Of a stretch of DNA of 64,000 bases, positions 18,016-27,384 are shown piece after piece. The first letter of the stretch is position 1. Each line of letters starts with the position of its first letter. Position numbers and translations under genes: made by a program. The notes below the pieces were generated by a model that searched no databases, was not told where the DNA came from, and saw only the letters and a list, made by a program, of their open reading frames with translations. Source of the stretch: Acidobacteriota bacterium (GTDB taxonomy: Bacteria > Acidobacteriota > Blastocatellia > Pyrinomonadales > Pyrinomonadaceae); NCBI GenBank assembly GCA_003222895.1, contig QHXI01000056.1:62001-126000 (forward strand), written 5' to 3'.

Positions 18016-18184
18016 TCAGCCGCGCTTTTATGACAACGCTCTCTCTATAAACTCAGCACATTCAAACCTAGACAGGGTGCGCCTTTTAGGTTAAATTTAG
18101 TCCCCCTGAACACAGATTGGTCTTTCCCCTTAATCAAGTTATTTGATTTAGTTTGCGGTAGTTCCCTTTTCATCCGATCCCCCC

Positions 18185-18736
18185 TTGGGTTTTCTACGCC
18201 TGTCTAAAAAAGTGTTGAGTCACAATCTCGGGACAATCACGCGTAAGCCACGCGGCTCTCACGCACCGGAACAGGCCTCAGGCTTCAATCCGAACCAGGC
18301 GTTCGCCAATAATCCGCGAAAACGATCCCCGTCAAAAACCCCTGTCGCGGGCAAGCGCAAAACGAAGCAGTCAAGCAAAAGGATCCTCGTGGTCGACGAC
18401 GTCACCGACGTGACGGAGATGGTGGCGCTCTTCCTCAGGCACGCCGGCTATGACGTGGCGACGGCGAATTCGCCGAAAGCCGCGGTTGAATTGGCCGCCG
18501 ACACTCCGTTCGATCTGGTTATCTCTGACATCGGCATGCCTGAGATGAACGGCTATGAACTGGCCGAGTCTTTGCGCGCGCGCGACGAATATCGCAGGAC
18601 TCCGATGATCGCAGTGACGGGCTACACTGACTACGACGACCGCGGTCGATCTCTACGCGCGGGGTTCAATGCTCATATGACGAAACCAATCAACCCATCG
18701 CAGTTGCTCAACCTGGTCGAGGAACTCCTCGACTAA
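18185..18736 (+). CDS. Single-domain response regulator
   Basis: Two-component receiver protein. The receiver core covers about residues 66-183: acidic pair Asp71/Asp72, phospho-acceptor Asp115 (LVISDIGMPEMNGYEL), Thr145 (AVTGYT) and Lys167 (HMTKPI) are all present. There is no output domain, so it probably acts by binding a partner or in a phosphorelay. The N-terminal 65 residues are basic and low-complexity. The start is uncertain (TTG here, or a GTG nine codons on); there is no ATG before the receiver domain and no clear ribosome binding site. No histidine kinase gene is adjacent. Confidence 0.75.
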   Translation: MGFLRLSKKVLSHNLGTITRKPRGSHAPEQASGFNPNQAFANNPRKRSPSKTPVAGKRKTKQSSKRILVVDDVTDVTEMVALFLRHAGYDVATANSPKAAVELAADTPFDLVISDIGMPEMNGYELAESLRARDEYRRTPMIAVTGYTDYDDRGRSLRAGFNAHMTKPINPSQLLNLVEELLD

Positions 18737-18793
18737 CTCGCAAACAAACCAGTTGCTTTGTTTCGATCGTTCCGGCATTCTTGCTCGTAAGCG

Positions 18794-20521
18794 ATGGAAG
18801 AGCTTCGGGAATCACCGGCAGTTCCGGAAAGCACGAGCAAGCCAACTCTCAACAGTTGGATCAAATCTGATTCAGCAATTCGCGCTGCGGATCTTCTCGC
18901 CGGAGCGATCGTTATCGCGCTGATTTTTTGGTGGCTTCAATATTCGACCGAAGCGATTTGCTGCGGAGATTACGATGGCTACTATCACATCAAATGGTCG
19001 CGCCTGATTTGGGACAATTTGCGCGCGGGCCATTTTCCTCCGGCCTTTCCCTGGCTGCCGCTGACGACCCTCAATCCAAAGAACTACGTCGATCATCATC
19101 TGCTGTATCACATCATTCTGATTCCCTTCACCTGGTTTCGAGATTTGCAGACCGGCGCGAAAGTCTCCGCGGTTTTATTCGCGAGTCTCGCCGTCTTCTC
19201 CTGCTACTGGCTGGTGGTTCGTTATGAAATTCGTTATCGGCTAATCTGGCTGCTCGCGTTGCTCGCTTCGTCGGCGCCGTTTTTGTATCGAATGAACATG
19301 ACGAAGGCGCCGCCGTTTGCGATCATCTTTCTGGTCCTCGGCACTTATCTCCTGTTCGAAAAGAAATATTTGCCATTGCTGCCCCTGGCATTTGTCTTTG
19401 CGCTGACTTACGACATGTTCGTGCTATTGGGTGTCGCCGTCGCCATCTGGACGATTGTAATCGGCTGGAGCGAAGAAAGATTCGAATGGCGGCCGCTCGT
19501 GTGCGTCGGCGTCGGTTCGGCGTTGGGCCTGATGATCAATCCGTATTTTCCGCACAACCTTTATCTTTTTTGGGAACATGCGCGCGTCAAGATTACCCCG
19601 GGCGGATTTGCCACCAAGGTCGGGCAGGAATGGTATCCGTACGACACTCACGAATTCGTAGTCAATTGCTATGTCGCGCTGGCCGCGATGCTCGTCGGTT
19701 ACATCACGTTTGACTGGAGCGATCGGAAACGAGCGCAGCGTCCGTTGTTCTTCCTGATTTTCGCAACCACGCTACTGCTGATGATTGCTCGGTGGAAGCG
19801 CTTCGCGGAATATTTTCCGCCGTTCGCGATCTTGTTTGCCGCATTCACGCTCGAAAGTCTCTGGCGCGGCAGGGCCGTGTTCACTCATCTGCCGCAGGAT
19901 GTGATGGCTGACTTGCAACCGTTCCTCGATCGCGAGGACGCCGCCGTGGTCAAAAAAGAAGAGAAGGAAAAAGAAAACTGGCGGCTGATCAAAGCCGGTA
20001 TCGTTGCGATTGGTCTGGGAGCGGCGCTATTTTCGAACGTCTATCGCACGGCAAAAGATATTCGCGAAAGCGATCCGCGTGAACACTATGCGAAGGGCAT
20101 CTACTGGATGCGCGCGAACGTTCCCGCCGGCGAGATGATCTTCAATACTGATTGGGACGATTTTCCGCGACTCTTTTATTTTGATCCAACGCACGTTTAC
20201 ACTTCGGGACTTGATCCGACATATCTGCACGATCAGAACCGGGATTTGTCCGATCTCTACGTGAAAATCACAACCGGCGATGACGAAGATCCCGGGCCAA
20301 AGATTCGCGATCGTTTCGGGGCCCGCTGGATTTTCACCGACAATTCCGACGATCACGTGTCCTTCATCGACAACGCGCTGAAAAGCGGCTGGTTCGATCG
20401 CGTTCATGACGAGTCGGATTGCACCATCCTGCACATCCGCGATCAAAAAGGCGAGCCGCCGCCTGAAGATAAGAAGAATGATGATGACAAAGACAACGGT
20501 GACGCGGATAATTCGCCCTAG
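18794..20521 (+). CDS. Polytopic membrane protein, GT-C/STT3-like
   Basis: Protein of 575 residues with about ten membrane helices in the first two thirds and a soluble C-terminal part. CCGDYDGYYHIKWSRLIWDN in the first extramembrane loop resembles the acidic substrate-binding loop of oligosaccharyltransferase-type (STT3) and other GT-C enzymes, and the soluble part begins like theirs (IYWMRANVPAGEMIFNTDWD). It ends in a Lys/Asp-rich tail. A lipid-linked sugar transferase is the best guess, but no sequence motif proves it. A small lipoprotein gene follows 17 bases later, probably in the same transcript. Confidence 0.6.
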   Translation: MEELRESPAVPESTSKPTLNSWIKSDSAIRAADLLAGAIVIALIFWWLQYSTEAICCGDYDGYYHIKWSRLIWDNLRAGHFPPAFPWLPLTTLNPKNYVDHHLLYHIILIPFTWFRDLQTGAKVSAVLFASLAVFSCYWLVVRYEIRYRLIWLLALLASSAPFLYRMNMTKAPPFAIIFLVLGTYLLFEKKYLPLLPLAFVFALTYDMFVLLGVAVAIWTIVIGWSEERFEWRPLVCVGVGSALGLMINPYFPHNLYLFWEHARVKITPGGFATKVGQEWYPYDTHEFVVNCYVALAAMLVGYITFDWSDRKRAQRPLFFLIFATTLLLMIARWKRFAEYFPPFAILFAAFTLESLWRGRAVFTHLPQDVMADLQPFLDREDAAVVKKEEKEKENWRLIKAGIVAIGLGAALFSNVYRTAKDIRESDPREHYAKGIYWMRANVPAGEMIFNTDWDDFPRLFYFDPTHVYTSGLDPTYLHDQNRDLSDLYVKITTGDDEDPGPKIRDRFGARWIFTDNSDDHVSFIDNALKSGWFDRVHDESDCTILHIRDQKGEPPPEDKKNDDDKDNGDADNSP

Positions 20522-20538
20522 ATTTTGGAGTTAGACAA

Positions 20539-20931
20539 ATGAGAGAAGTATTTAAGAATTTCGCGTTCGTCATTCTGATTCTTATCGCGGCAATTGGTTT
20601 CACGGCTTGTCACCGGGGCGCTTCATCCAATGACGAGACTCCCGACACTTCGACCTATCGGCCAGAATCCACGCCGGCTACGCAATTCGAACGCGACCTG
20701 AAATATGTCCGCGACGCCCACTTCGCTTATGTCTGGGTTTTCACGCGCAAAGATGGAAAAGAATTGACGCCGGAAGATTCTGACGCGCTACACACGAACG
20801 CGTCGAAGGTAGTCGATTGGGTGAAGACAGATCAGAATCGTGTGATCGCCGGTTCGAACTTTCCGCTCGAAGGCCCGCAACTCGCCGCGCTGCAAAAGCG
20901 ATTTAAGATCGAAGATTATTCAGGAAAGTAA
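20539..20931 (+). CDS. Small hypothetical lipoprotein
   Basis: Protein of 130 residues with a signal segment and lipobox GFTAC (Cys near 24), then a polar linker and a compact helical domain (FERDLKYVRDAHFAYVWVF). TTGGAG is seven bases before the ATG. It sits 17 bases after the STT3-like gene and may work with it. The family was not recognised. Confidence 0.65.
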   Translation: MREVFKNFAFVILILIAAIGFTACHRGASSNDETPDTSTYRPESTPATQFERDLKYVRDAHFAYVWVFTRKDGKELTPEDSDALHTNASKVVDWVKTDQNRVIAGSNFPLEGPQLAALQKRFKIEDYSGK

Positions 20932-20943
20932 CTCGCGGTGCAT

Positions 20944-21025
20944 GTCAGAACCGGGAGCTGTAGCGACCGGATCATCCAATCAAGTCGAGCGGTAGATCCG
21001 CCTCGCTACCGCTCGGGGTTCTGAC
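20944..21025. repeat. Inverted repeat with GTCAG ends, copy 1
   Basis: Begins GTCAGAACCGGGAGC and ends with its near reverse complement closing in CTGAC, with GTAGCGA/TCGCTAC inside. It lies between convergent genes. Related elements with the same GTCAG ends are at 59531-59610 and 61926-61993, and a single arm is inside the S9 peptidase gene. Confidence 0.85.
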
Positions 21026-21045
21026 ACGACGCTTCAACTGGCGAT

Positions 21046-23802
21046 TTACTTCGCTGGCGGATTCTTTTCGAAATCTCCTGACTTGAAGATCGAAATCTTC
21101 GCCGGGTCCACATATTTGCGCATCGCGGCGTTGATTTGTTCGGGCGTCAGCGCTTTGATCCTCGCCTCAAAATCCGCGTCCCATTTGAAGTCGCGATTAA
21201 TGAACAGGTACGTGTTCGAGCGGCCGAGCAGTTCGTTGTCCTGGGCGCGGCTGACCTGACGAGATTGCAGGTATCCAGACTTTGCGGCTGCGACCTCTTC
21301 GGCCGTAAATCCGTCTTTCAGCATGCGGGCAATTTCATCCATGAACGCGGCTTCAAGCTTCGCGGCGTTTTGCGGCGCGTAGATCGCCGTCGCCGTGAAT
21401 CGTCCGTAATGATCGATTGCGCTCACGAAGACTCCCGCACCAACGCCGTAGCTCAATCCTTCTTTCTGGCGAATGCGTGCAGCTAAACGCGAATTCAAAA
21501 AGCCTCCGCCGAGCATGTAGTGGCCCAGAGTGATCGCCGGATAATCTGGATTGTCGTCCTTCATATCGAACAGAAAACCTGCGACGAAGAACGCATTAGC
21601 TTTGTCCGGCGCCGGAAAAGATTGATTGACAGGTTTCACCGCGGCGAGGACGCTGGGCACGCGAGTGAACGGCTTCGGACTCTTCCAGTTGCCGAACAAA
21701 TCGCCCGCGAGTTTTGAAATCTCCTGCGGATCGAAATCACCAATCACCGTCAACTGCGCATTCGAGGCGCCGTAGAAGTCTTTGTAGAACTGCTTCGCCT
21801 GATCGAGCGTTGCGGCGTTCAGTTCCGCAATGTCTTCCTCAGGAGTTGAGACGTAACGAATGTCTCCTTTTGGATAGGGACTGATGTGACGATTGAAAGC
21901 AGTGAAGGCAATCTGCGTCGGCTCGCTCTTCTGCTGTTCGATGCCGGCCAGCTCTTCCTGCTTCAGCAGCGCTAGTTCGGATTCGGGAAACGAAGGTTCG
22001 CGCAGAATTTCGGCCGCTAAACGCATGACCGCCGGCAAATTTTCGCGTGTCGTTTCGATCGAAACGGTTGCCTGTGTGCCGGCGCCAAAGACAAACAGAC
22101 GCGCCTTTAAGCGATCGAGTTCGTCCTGAAGCTGCTGCCGCGTGTGCTTGCTGGTGCCGCGCATCAGCATTGACCCGGCGATATCCGCCGCGGTTCCGCG
22201 ATTCATCAAACTCTTTTCGTCGCCGTAACGCAGCACCATCTGGGCGACCACTTTGCCGCCGCGCGTTTTCTTCGGCAGCAGCGCGAGCTTGATGCCACTC
22301 GACTCGCTCCGCGTCATCCGCGATTCGATATTCAACGGCGATGGATCGAAGGCTTCTCCGGCGGCGACAGCCGCGTCACCTTTGTAATCCTTCAACATCG
22401 CGGTCAGATCAGGCGTCGCGGGAATTTCGGCGCGATCTGGTTTGGGAGTAGGAACAAACATTCCAAGCGTCCGGTTCGAAGGCTTGAAGTAGCGAGCCGC
22501 GACCTGCCCCACCTCTTCGGTCGTAATTTTGCGGAGACGATCGCGGTGCAGAAAGAACAGACGCCAGTCGCCGGCGCCTATAAACTCGCTCAAGGTCAAC
22601 CCGACCTGATCCGAATTGTTCAGTTGCAGCTCGATGTTCTTCAGGATCTGCGCGCGGGCGCGCTCGACCTCTTCCTTAGTCGGCGGATTCGCGGCGATGC
22701 CTTCGATGGTTTGGACGAACGTGTCGCGCGCCGCCTCAAGCGAATCTCCCTGCCGGACCTCTGCGCCGAAGATTGCCACCGTTGGGTCGTGCCACTGAAA
22801 GTCGAAGGCAAAGGCAGAGCTGGCTTTCTTTGTCTCGACCAGCGTCTTATGCAAGCGCCCGGACGGATCATCGCCAAGCACCTGCGTGATGATATCTACG
22901 GCGGCGAAGTCCGGATGCGAACCGGCCGGCACATGATAGATGGCCTGCAACATCTGCGTGTCGCCGGTGCGACGCAGCGTTACCGATCGCTCGCCGTCCT
23001 GAGTCGGCTCGACGGTGTAAATCTTTTGCAGCGTGCGCGTCGGGCGCGGAATGGGCGAGAAGTATTTATCAACGAGCGCCAGCGTCTTTGTCTCGTCGAA
23101 CTTGCCAGCCACGAGTAACACGGAGTTATCCGGCTGATAGTACTTGTGGTAGAAGGCCTGCAGACGTTCAATCGGTACGTTTTCGATGTCCGAGCGCGCG
23201 CCTACGGTCTCTTTACCGTAGTTGTGCCACAGGTAGGCGGTGGACATTACGCGATCGAGCAGAACGCGGAAAGGACTGTTCTCGTCCATTTCGAACTCGT
23301 TGCGCACCACCGTCATCTCGCTATCCAGATCTTTCTTTGCGATGAAGCTGTTGACCATTCGATCCGATTCGAGATCGAACGCCCAGTTAAGATTTTCGTC
23401 CGTGGCGGCGAAGGTCTCGAAATAGTTTGTCCGGTCCGACCAAGTGGTGCCGTTCGGGCGCGCACCGTGCGCGGTCAACTCCTGCGGAATGTTTGTGTGC
23501 TTGGTCGAGCCTTTGAAGGACAAGTGCTCAAGCAGGTGGGCCATGCCGGTCTCGCCATAATCTTCCACCGCTGAGCCCACCCGATAAGTGATGTTAACCG
23601 TGATTGTCTGCTTGGACTGATCAGGGAACATCAAGACGCGCAGTCCGTTCGGTAACTGATATTCGGTGATGCCTTCGACCGAGGTGATGCGCTCGATGCC
23701 CTTCGGCAGCGTTACTTGATTCTGTGCGAAGGCGAGGATCGAATTTAAAAGTAACAGCGAGAGTGCCAGCAACAATACTGAGACTTTGGGGATTCTTTTC
23801 AT
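21046..23802 (-). CDS. M16 family zinc peptidase, tandem-domain, exported
   Basis: Pitrilysin-type metallopeptidase of 918 residues expected in the periplasm (signal peptide VSVLLLALSLLLLNSILAFAQ). The inverted zinc motif HxxEH is intact in GMAHLLEHLSF, at His89, Glu92 and His93, so the N-terminal half is the active one. The C-terminal half repeats the fold without the motif, as expected for the pair. TVEP and LGGGFLNSRLAARIRQ are typical surfaces of the family. The start is the ATG directly preceded by GGAGAACTACC; longer in-frame starts would put 26 residues before the signal. It degrades peptides of unknown origin. Confidence 0.88.
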   Translation of the reverse strand: MKRIPKVSVLLLALSLLLLNSILAFAQNQVTLPKGIERITSVEGITEYQLPNGLRVLMFPDQSKQTITVNITYRVGSAVEDYGETGMAHLLEHLSFKGSTKHTNIPQELTAHGARPNGTTWSDRTNYFETFAATDENLNWAFDLESDRMVNSFIAKKDLDSEMTVVRNEFEMDENSPFRVLLDRVMSTAYLWHNYGKETVGARSDIENVPIERLQAFYHKYYQPDNSVLLVAGKFDETKTLALVDKYFSPIPRPTRTLQKIYTVEPTQDGERSVTLRRTGDTQMLQAIYHVPAGSHPDFAAVDIITQVLGDDPSGRLHKTLVETKKASSAFAFDFQWHDPTVAIFGAEVRQGDSLEAARDTFVQTIEGIAANPPTKEEVERARAQILKNIELQLNNSDQVGLTLSEFIGAGDWRLFFLHRDRLRKITTEEVGQVAARYFKPSNRTLGMFVPTPKPDRAEIPATPDLTAMLKDYKGDAAVAAGEAFDPSPLNIESRMTRSESSGIKLALLPKKTRGGKVVAQMVLRYGDEKSLMNRGTAADIAGSMLMRGTSKHTRQQLQDELDRLKARLFVFGAGTQATVSIETTRENLPAVMRLAAEILREPSFPESELALLKQEELAGIEQQKSEPTQIAFTAFNRHISPYPKGDIRYVSTPEEDIAELNAATLDQAKQFYKDFYGASNAQLTVIGDFDPQEISKLAGDLFGNWKSPKPFTRVPSVLAAVKPVNQSFPAPDKANAFFVAGFLFDMKDDNPDYPAITLGHYMLGGGFLNSRLAARIRQKEGLSYGVGAGVFVSAIDHYGRFTATAIYAPQNAAKLEAAFMDEIARMLKDGFTAEEVAAAKSGYLQSRQVSRAQDNELLGRSNTYLFINRDFKWDADFEARIKALTPEQINAAMRKYVDPAKISIFKSGDFEKNPPAK

Positions 23803-23854
23803 GGTAGTTCTCCAGAGACTTAAGAATTTGAAATGCGGCCGGGTGACGCGCATT

Positions 23855-24883
23855 CTAAGGCAAGAGGACGAGCTTGCCAAACTGTTTTCGATCTTCCATC
23901 AATTCGTGGGCTTGCCGAGCCTCCGCGAACGGCAGGGTTCGATCGACGACTGCGCGAATTTGGCCGGATTCGATAAATTTCATCGCCGCCAGTAAATCTG
24001 CTTTTGATCCCATCATGGATCCCAGGATCGTCAGATGACGATAGAAAACGTGCCGCAAATCCGTGCGCGCATCAAAGCCGCTGGTCGCGCCGCAGGTGAC
24101 CAGCCGCCCGCCTTTCTTCAAAGAAATAATCGAACCCGGCCAGGTCGCTTCACCGGTGTGCTCGAAAACAACGTCGACGCCGCGGCCGTTCGTCAGCCGT
24201 CTAACTTCTTTGGGCCAACCGTCGCGGGTGTAATTGATTGTTTCGTCCGCGCCGAGTTCGCGCGCCTTCGCGAGTTTCTCATCTGAACTCGCGGTCGTGA
24301 TTACGCGCGCGCCGCGCAGCCTGGCGATCTGAATTCCGATCGACCCAACGCCGCTGCCGGCCGCGTGAATCAAAATATCTTCGCCGGGCTGGACCTGCGC
24401 GCGCGCGACCAGCATGTGCCACGCTGTTAGTGTCACGAGCGGCAGTGCCGCCGCCTCTGACCAGCTCAATGCTTTCGGTTTTGGAATTACATTCACGCCC
24501 GGCACCGCGACAAGTTCCGCATAACCGCCATCGCGTCGATAGCCGATGATGTCGTACTCGTCGCACATGCTGTCACGTCCGGCGGAACATTCCGCGCAAT
24601 GACCGCATGAGACACCGGGCTGAATCATCACTTCATCACCAGGATTGACCCAGGTGACCAAGTCGCCGGCTTCGCGCACCACGCCCGCAACATCACATCC
24701 GAGAATATGCGGCAGCGGAATCTTGATTCCCGGCAAGCCATTTCGCACCCACACGTCGAGATGATTCAGCGCACAGGCACGCACTTCGATCAAGACTTCG
24801 TTGGCTTTTATTTGCGGATCGGGAACTTCGGCGAGCTGTAGAACTTCAGGCCCGCCGTGTTGGTTGAAGATAACTGCTTTCAT
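23855..24883 (-). CDS. Zinc-binding alcohol dehydrogenase / quinone oxidoreductase family protein
   Basis: Medium-chain dehydrogenase of 342 residues. PHILGCDVAGVV and GDEVMIQPG give the GroES-like catalytic part; CGHCAECSAGRDSMC is the four-cysteine structural zinc site; HAAGSGVGSIGIQIA is the NAD(P)-binding glycine motif. The start is the ATG opening MKAVIFNQHGG. The upstream in-frame 70 codons include no conserved sequence and cross a hairpin. The substrate is unknown; the neighbouring amidohydrolase and M16 peptidase give no clear pathway. Confidence 0.85.
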   Translation of the reverse strand: MKAVIFNQHGGPEVLQLAEVPDPQIKANEVLIEVRACALNHLDVWVRNGLPGIKIPLPHILGCDVAGVVREAGDLVTWVNPGDEVMIQPGVSCGHCAECSAGRDSMCDEYDIIGYRRDGGYAELVAVPGVNVIPKPKALSWSEAAALPLVTLTAWHMLVARAQVQPGEDILIHAAGSGVGSIGIQIARLRGARVITTASSDEKLAKARELGADETINYTRDGWPKEVRRLTNGRGVDVVFEHTGEATWPGSIISLKKGGRLVTCGATSGFDARTDLRHVFYRHLTILGSMMGSKADLLAAMKFIESGQIRAVVDRTLPFAEARQAHELMEDRKQFGKLVLLP

Positions 24884-24957
24884 TATTGTCTTGCCAACGT
24901 TCTTAATCGAATGCGTCACGGCTCCTAAAAGCGCTGGCCTAGGAACCCTGTGGGGTA

Positions 24958-24977
24958 AGCCATCTAAAGATGGCTTA
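24958..24977. repeat. Short hairpin between genes
   Basis: Stem AAGCCATC with a four-base loop and GATGGCTT. There is no T-run on either strand, so it is probably a small dispersed repeat rather than a terminator. Confidence 0.5.
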
Positions 24978-25019
24978 TAGTTACACACGCTATCCGTCTT
25001 CAAACTGAACCTGTACTTC

Positions 25020-26627
25020 CTATCGGGCTTGACTGACGATCCTTTTCCGCAGTGCTCGCCCCGCCAACACGCCCGTGAAAATTCCGTTCTCAACCGCTAG
25101 TTTTCCGTTGACGATAACGTAACGCATTCCCACGGCGAGCAATTCCGGTTGTTCATAAGTTGAGCGGTCCGCCAGAGTCTTTTCATCGAACACGATCACA
25201 TCCGCGAAGTAGCCTTCCCGAATCAAGCCGCGTTCAGGAATGCGAAAGAACTCTGCAGTCAAAGCGCTGCTGTTTCGCACCGCGAAAGGCAGCGAGATCA
25301 ATTTCGTTTGAAAAACATAGTCGTGGAGTTTCTTCGGAAAGGTTCCGAACTTGCGCGGGTGACCGGCGGATCCGTCTGAACATGTCATCACAAATTTTTC
25401 TTTCATGAACCGACGAATATCTTTCTCGTTCATGTTGAAGGACGCGACACCCGCGCCGCCAACGTTCTTAATAATGTCGAGCGCGACTTCGACCGCGGGT
25501 TTGTTTTGCTCCTGCGCAAGTTGATTCAGACGCTTGCCCACCAAAGCGTGATCGCGCGCATCGACGATCAGCAAAGACTCAGCACCGCCACGGCCACGCA
25601 GATTCTCTTGCATCTCGGCAATCAACTTTGGACGCACCTGCGGGTCGTCGATGCGCTTGAGCAGCTCTGCACGCCCGCCAACTTCGGCCCATCGCGGAAT
25701 CAGCGACGCCTGCAAACTCGTGCCTGAGGCCGTGTACGGATATTGGCAGGCGCTAGCTGAAATTCCCTGCGAACGCGCTTTCTTGATCAAGTCGATCGCC
25801 TGTTTGCTCTGATTCCATGAATCAGGCCCGAGCGCTTTGATGTGCGAGATGTGCACCGGAATCCTTGCGTCGCGGCCAATCTGAATCGTCTCTTTGATCG
25901 AACCGAGTAGACCGATTCCCGCTGTGCTCTCAGATCGCATGTGCGTGTCGTACACACCGCCTTTCGCTGCTGCGATTTTCGCCAGTTCGATCACTTCTTC
26001 GGTCTTTGCATAGCTCTGCGGCGCGTAATACAGACCCGTCGACAATCCGAAAGCGCCCTCATCCATCGCGCGGGCCACGTACTGCTTCATCTCTTCCAGT
26101 TGCGTCGCGTTCGGTTGCGAGTCACTTGACCCCAGCGCCTTGCCGCGAATCGTGCCGAAACCGGCGAGTAAGATCGCGTTCGTTCCGATGCCTTGATCGT
26201 CCCACTTGCGCAGCGTGTCACCGATGTTAATGACGCTGCCGCCGTCGTTGCCGGTGATCACGGTCGTGACGCCTTGCATTAAGTACGCTTGATTACTTTT
26301 CGTTTGATCGCTGGTCAGATCGCCGAGCGTGTGCGTGTGCGGATCGATGAAACCCGGAGCGACCATCAATCCGGTCGCATCGATCGCGCGGGCGGCTTCG
26401 ACCTGCGACTTGCCGGCATCGCCGACGAACACGATCCGATCGCCACGAATGCCGACGTCAGCCTTTCGCGGTTTCTGGCCGGATCCGTCGACGAGCTTGC
26501 CGTGCAGAATCAGCAGATCAAGTTTTGTCGTTGAAGATTCTTGCGCGGAAGATTCGAGCTGAAAAAGACTAAATGCAAGAAGGCCGGCAAGTAACAGAGT
26601 CCCAATGAATCGCAGAGATGAGCGCAT
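25020..26627 (-). CDS. Exported D-aminoacylase-like amidohydrolase
   Basis: Amidohydrolase-superfamily enzyme of 535 residues with a signal peptide (FIGTLLLAGLLAFSLFQLESSAQ). PGFIDPHTHTLGDL is the metal-binding HxH, HISHIKALG and the late CSDGSAGHPRKFGTF supply further ligands, and LLILHGKLVDGSGQKPRKAD is the beta-sandwich lead-in. This matches N-acyl-D-amino-acid deacylase family proteins (D-aminoacylases), which release acyl groups from D-amino acids; export suggests periplasmic substrates. The chosen ATG sits before the signal peptide. The preceding SRPBCC gene stops 25 bases earlier, so co-transcription is likely. Confidence 0.82.
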   Translation of the reverse strand: MRSSLRFIGTLLLAGLLAFSLFQLESSAQESSTTKLDLLILHGKLVDGSGQKPRKADVGIRGDRIVFVGDAGKSQVEAARAIDATGLMVAPGFIDPHTHTLGDLTSDQTKSNQAYLMQGVTTVITGNDGGSVINIGDTLRKWDDQGIGTNAILLAGFGTIRGKALGSSDSQPNATQLEEMKQYVARAMDEGAFGLSTGLYYAPQSYAKTEEVIELAKIAAAKGGVYDTHMRSESTAGIGLLGSIKETIQIGRDARIPVHISHIKALGPDSWNQSKQAIDLIKKARSQGISASACQYPYTASGTSLQASLIPRWAEVGGRAELLKRIDDPQVRPKLIAEMQENLRGRGGAESLLIVDARDHALVGKRLNQLAQEQNKPAVEVALDIIKNVGGAGVASFNMNEKDIRRFMKEKFVMTCSDGSAGHPRKFGTFPKKLHDYVFQTKLISLPFAVRNSSALTAEFFRIPERGLIREGYFADVIVFDEKTLADRSTYEQPELLAVGMRYVIVNGKLAVENGIFTGVLAGRALRKRIVSQAR

Positions 26628-26652
26628 GGCGCATAATAATGCGTCATCGTTG

Positions 26653-27201
26653 TTATTCAATCAATTCTTTCAAGCCATCGAGAGCTTCCGCCCAAAACTT
26701 TTTCATCCTGGCGGCAGCCTTCGCGTCAGGCAGTTTGTTATGTTGTGCCACGACCTGGGTTTTGCCGTCGGCTTTGGCGAGGAACGCTGTGGCCACAATC
26801 GTCTTGCCGTCTTCCCAGTTGAGGCGCAGCGATTTGTTCATAGTCGCCGTGCGAATCGTCACGTTCGACGGCAACCATTTCTTTCGCGTCTTCTCGTCAG
26901 TCCATGCCTTGTACGCCTTCGAAAGGGGCGCCGCGACTGTGCGGCTGACGCTGATTTCAAAGCCGCCCGGCTTTTCATGTACGTCGCGCAGTCCGCGCGC
27001 CTGCTCGTAAGTAACCGCAACCATCTGCGTCCACCACGGCCGCACATCATGTTTGTCGCGAAGATGCGCGACAATTTCCTGGTGCGTCATCTTCTTCGCG
27101 CCGGCCGCGTCGAGATGCTTGAACCAGCGCGACCAAGTCTTGCCCGTCTTCGCTTCGACAGCTTCGTCGCTCATGCGAGGTTTGATTTGTTCTTTGGGCA
27201 T
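26653..27201 (-). CDS. SRPBCC (AHSA1-like) protein with N-terminal DUF4287-like segment
   Basis: Protein of 182 residues. The N-terminal 65 residues (EAKTGKTWSRWFKHLDAAGA, IVAHLRDKH) resemble DUF4287. A START/SRPBCC fold follows, with VSRTVAAPLSKAYKAWTDEKTRKKWLP as the typical opening helix-strand. Such proteins bind hydrophobic ligands; none is known here. It belongs with the AraC, VOC and DUF4287/DUF5655 genes just upstream on the same strand, a combination often seen together in soil bacteria. The start is chosen at MPKEQIK. Confidence 0.75.
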   Translation of the reverse strand: MPKEQIKPRMSDEAVEAKTGKTWSRWFKHLDAAGAKKMTHQEIVAHLRDKHDVRPWWTQMVAVTYEQARGLRDVHEKPGGFEISVSRTVAAPLSKAYKAWTDEKTRKKWLPSNVTIRTATMNKSLRLNWEDGKTIVATAFLAKADGKTQVVAQHNKLPDAKAAARMKKFWAEALDGLKELIE

Positions 27202-27217
27202 GGTCGTCTTTGAGAAT

Positions 27218-27382
27218 CGCTCCGGCTGGAGCGACATGTTTATAGTCCCTGCTTCCCTATTGCGGAATTAGCTCCTTTAGGAGCGAAATGTTTAGCACGC
27301 CAACATCAACATTGCGCTCCTAAAGGAGCGTTATCCTAAGATAGGCTTTGTAGCTATAAACATCCGGCCCCTAACGGGGCTA
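27218..27382. repeat. Composite palindromic element, GAAATATTTATAG family, copy 2
   Basis: The left hairpin CGCTCC ggct GGAGCG is followed by a TTTATAG-like word. The middle holds GCTCCTTTAGGAGC and CGCTCCTAAAGGAGCG palindromes. The right part is CTATAAACATC then a GCCCC/GGGGC hairpin. It has the same plan as copies 1, 3 and 4. Confidence 0.7.
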
Positions 27383-27384
27383 AC

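Noticed and set aside
22546-23118. Long open frame on the plus strand inside the M16 peptidase gene
   Set aside because: It is the antisense shadow of a well-supported metallopeptidase gene in GC-rich DNA; it has no domain and no ribosome binding site.
24958-24977. Hairpin between the amidohydrolase and dehydrogenase genes considered as a terminator
   Set aside because: There is no T-run on either strand; listed as a small repeat only.
26605-27213. Plus-strand frame of about 200 codons over the SRPBCC gene
   Set aside because: Mirror frame of the SRPBCC coding region; no protein features.
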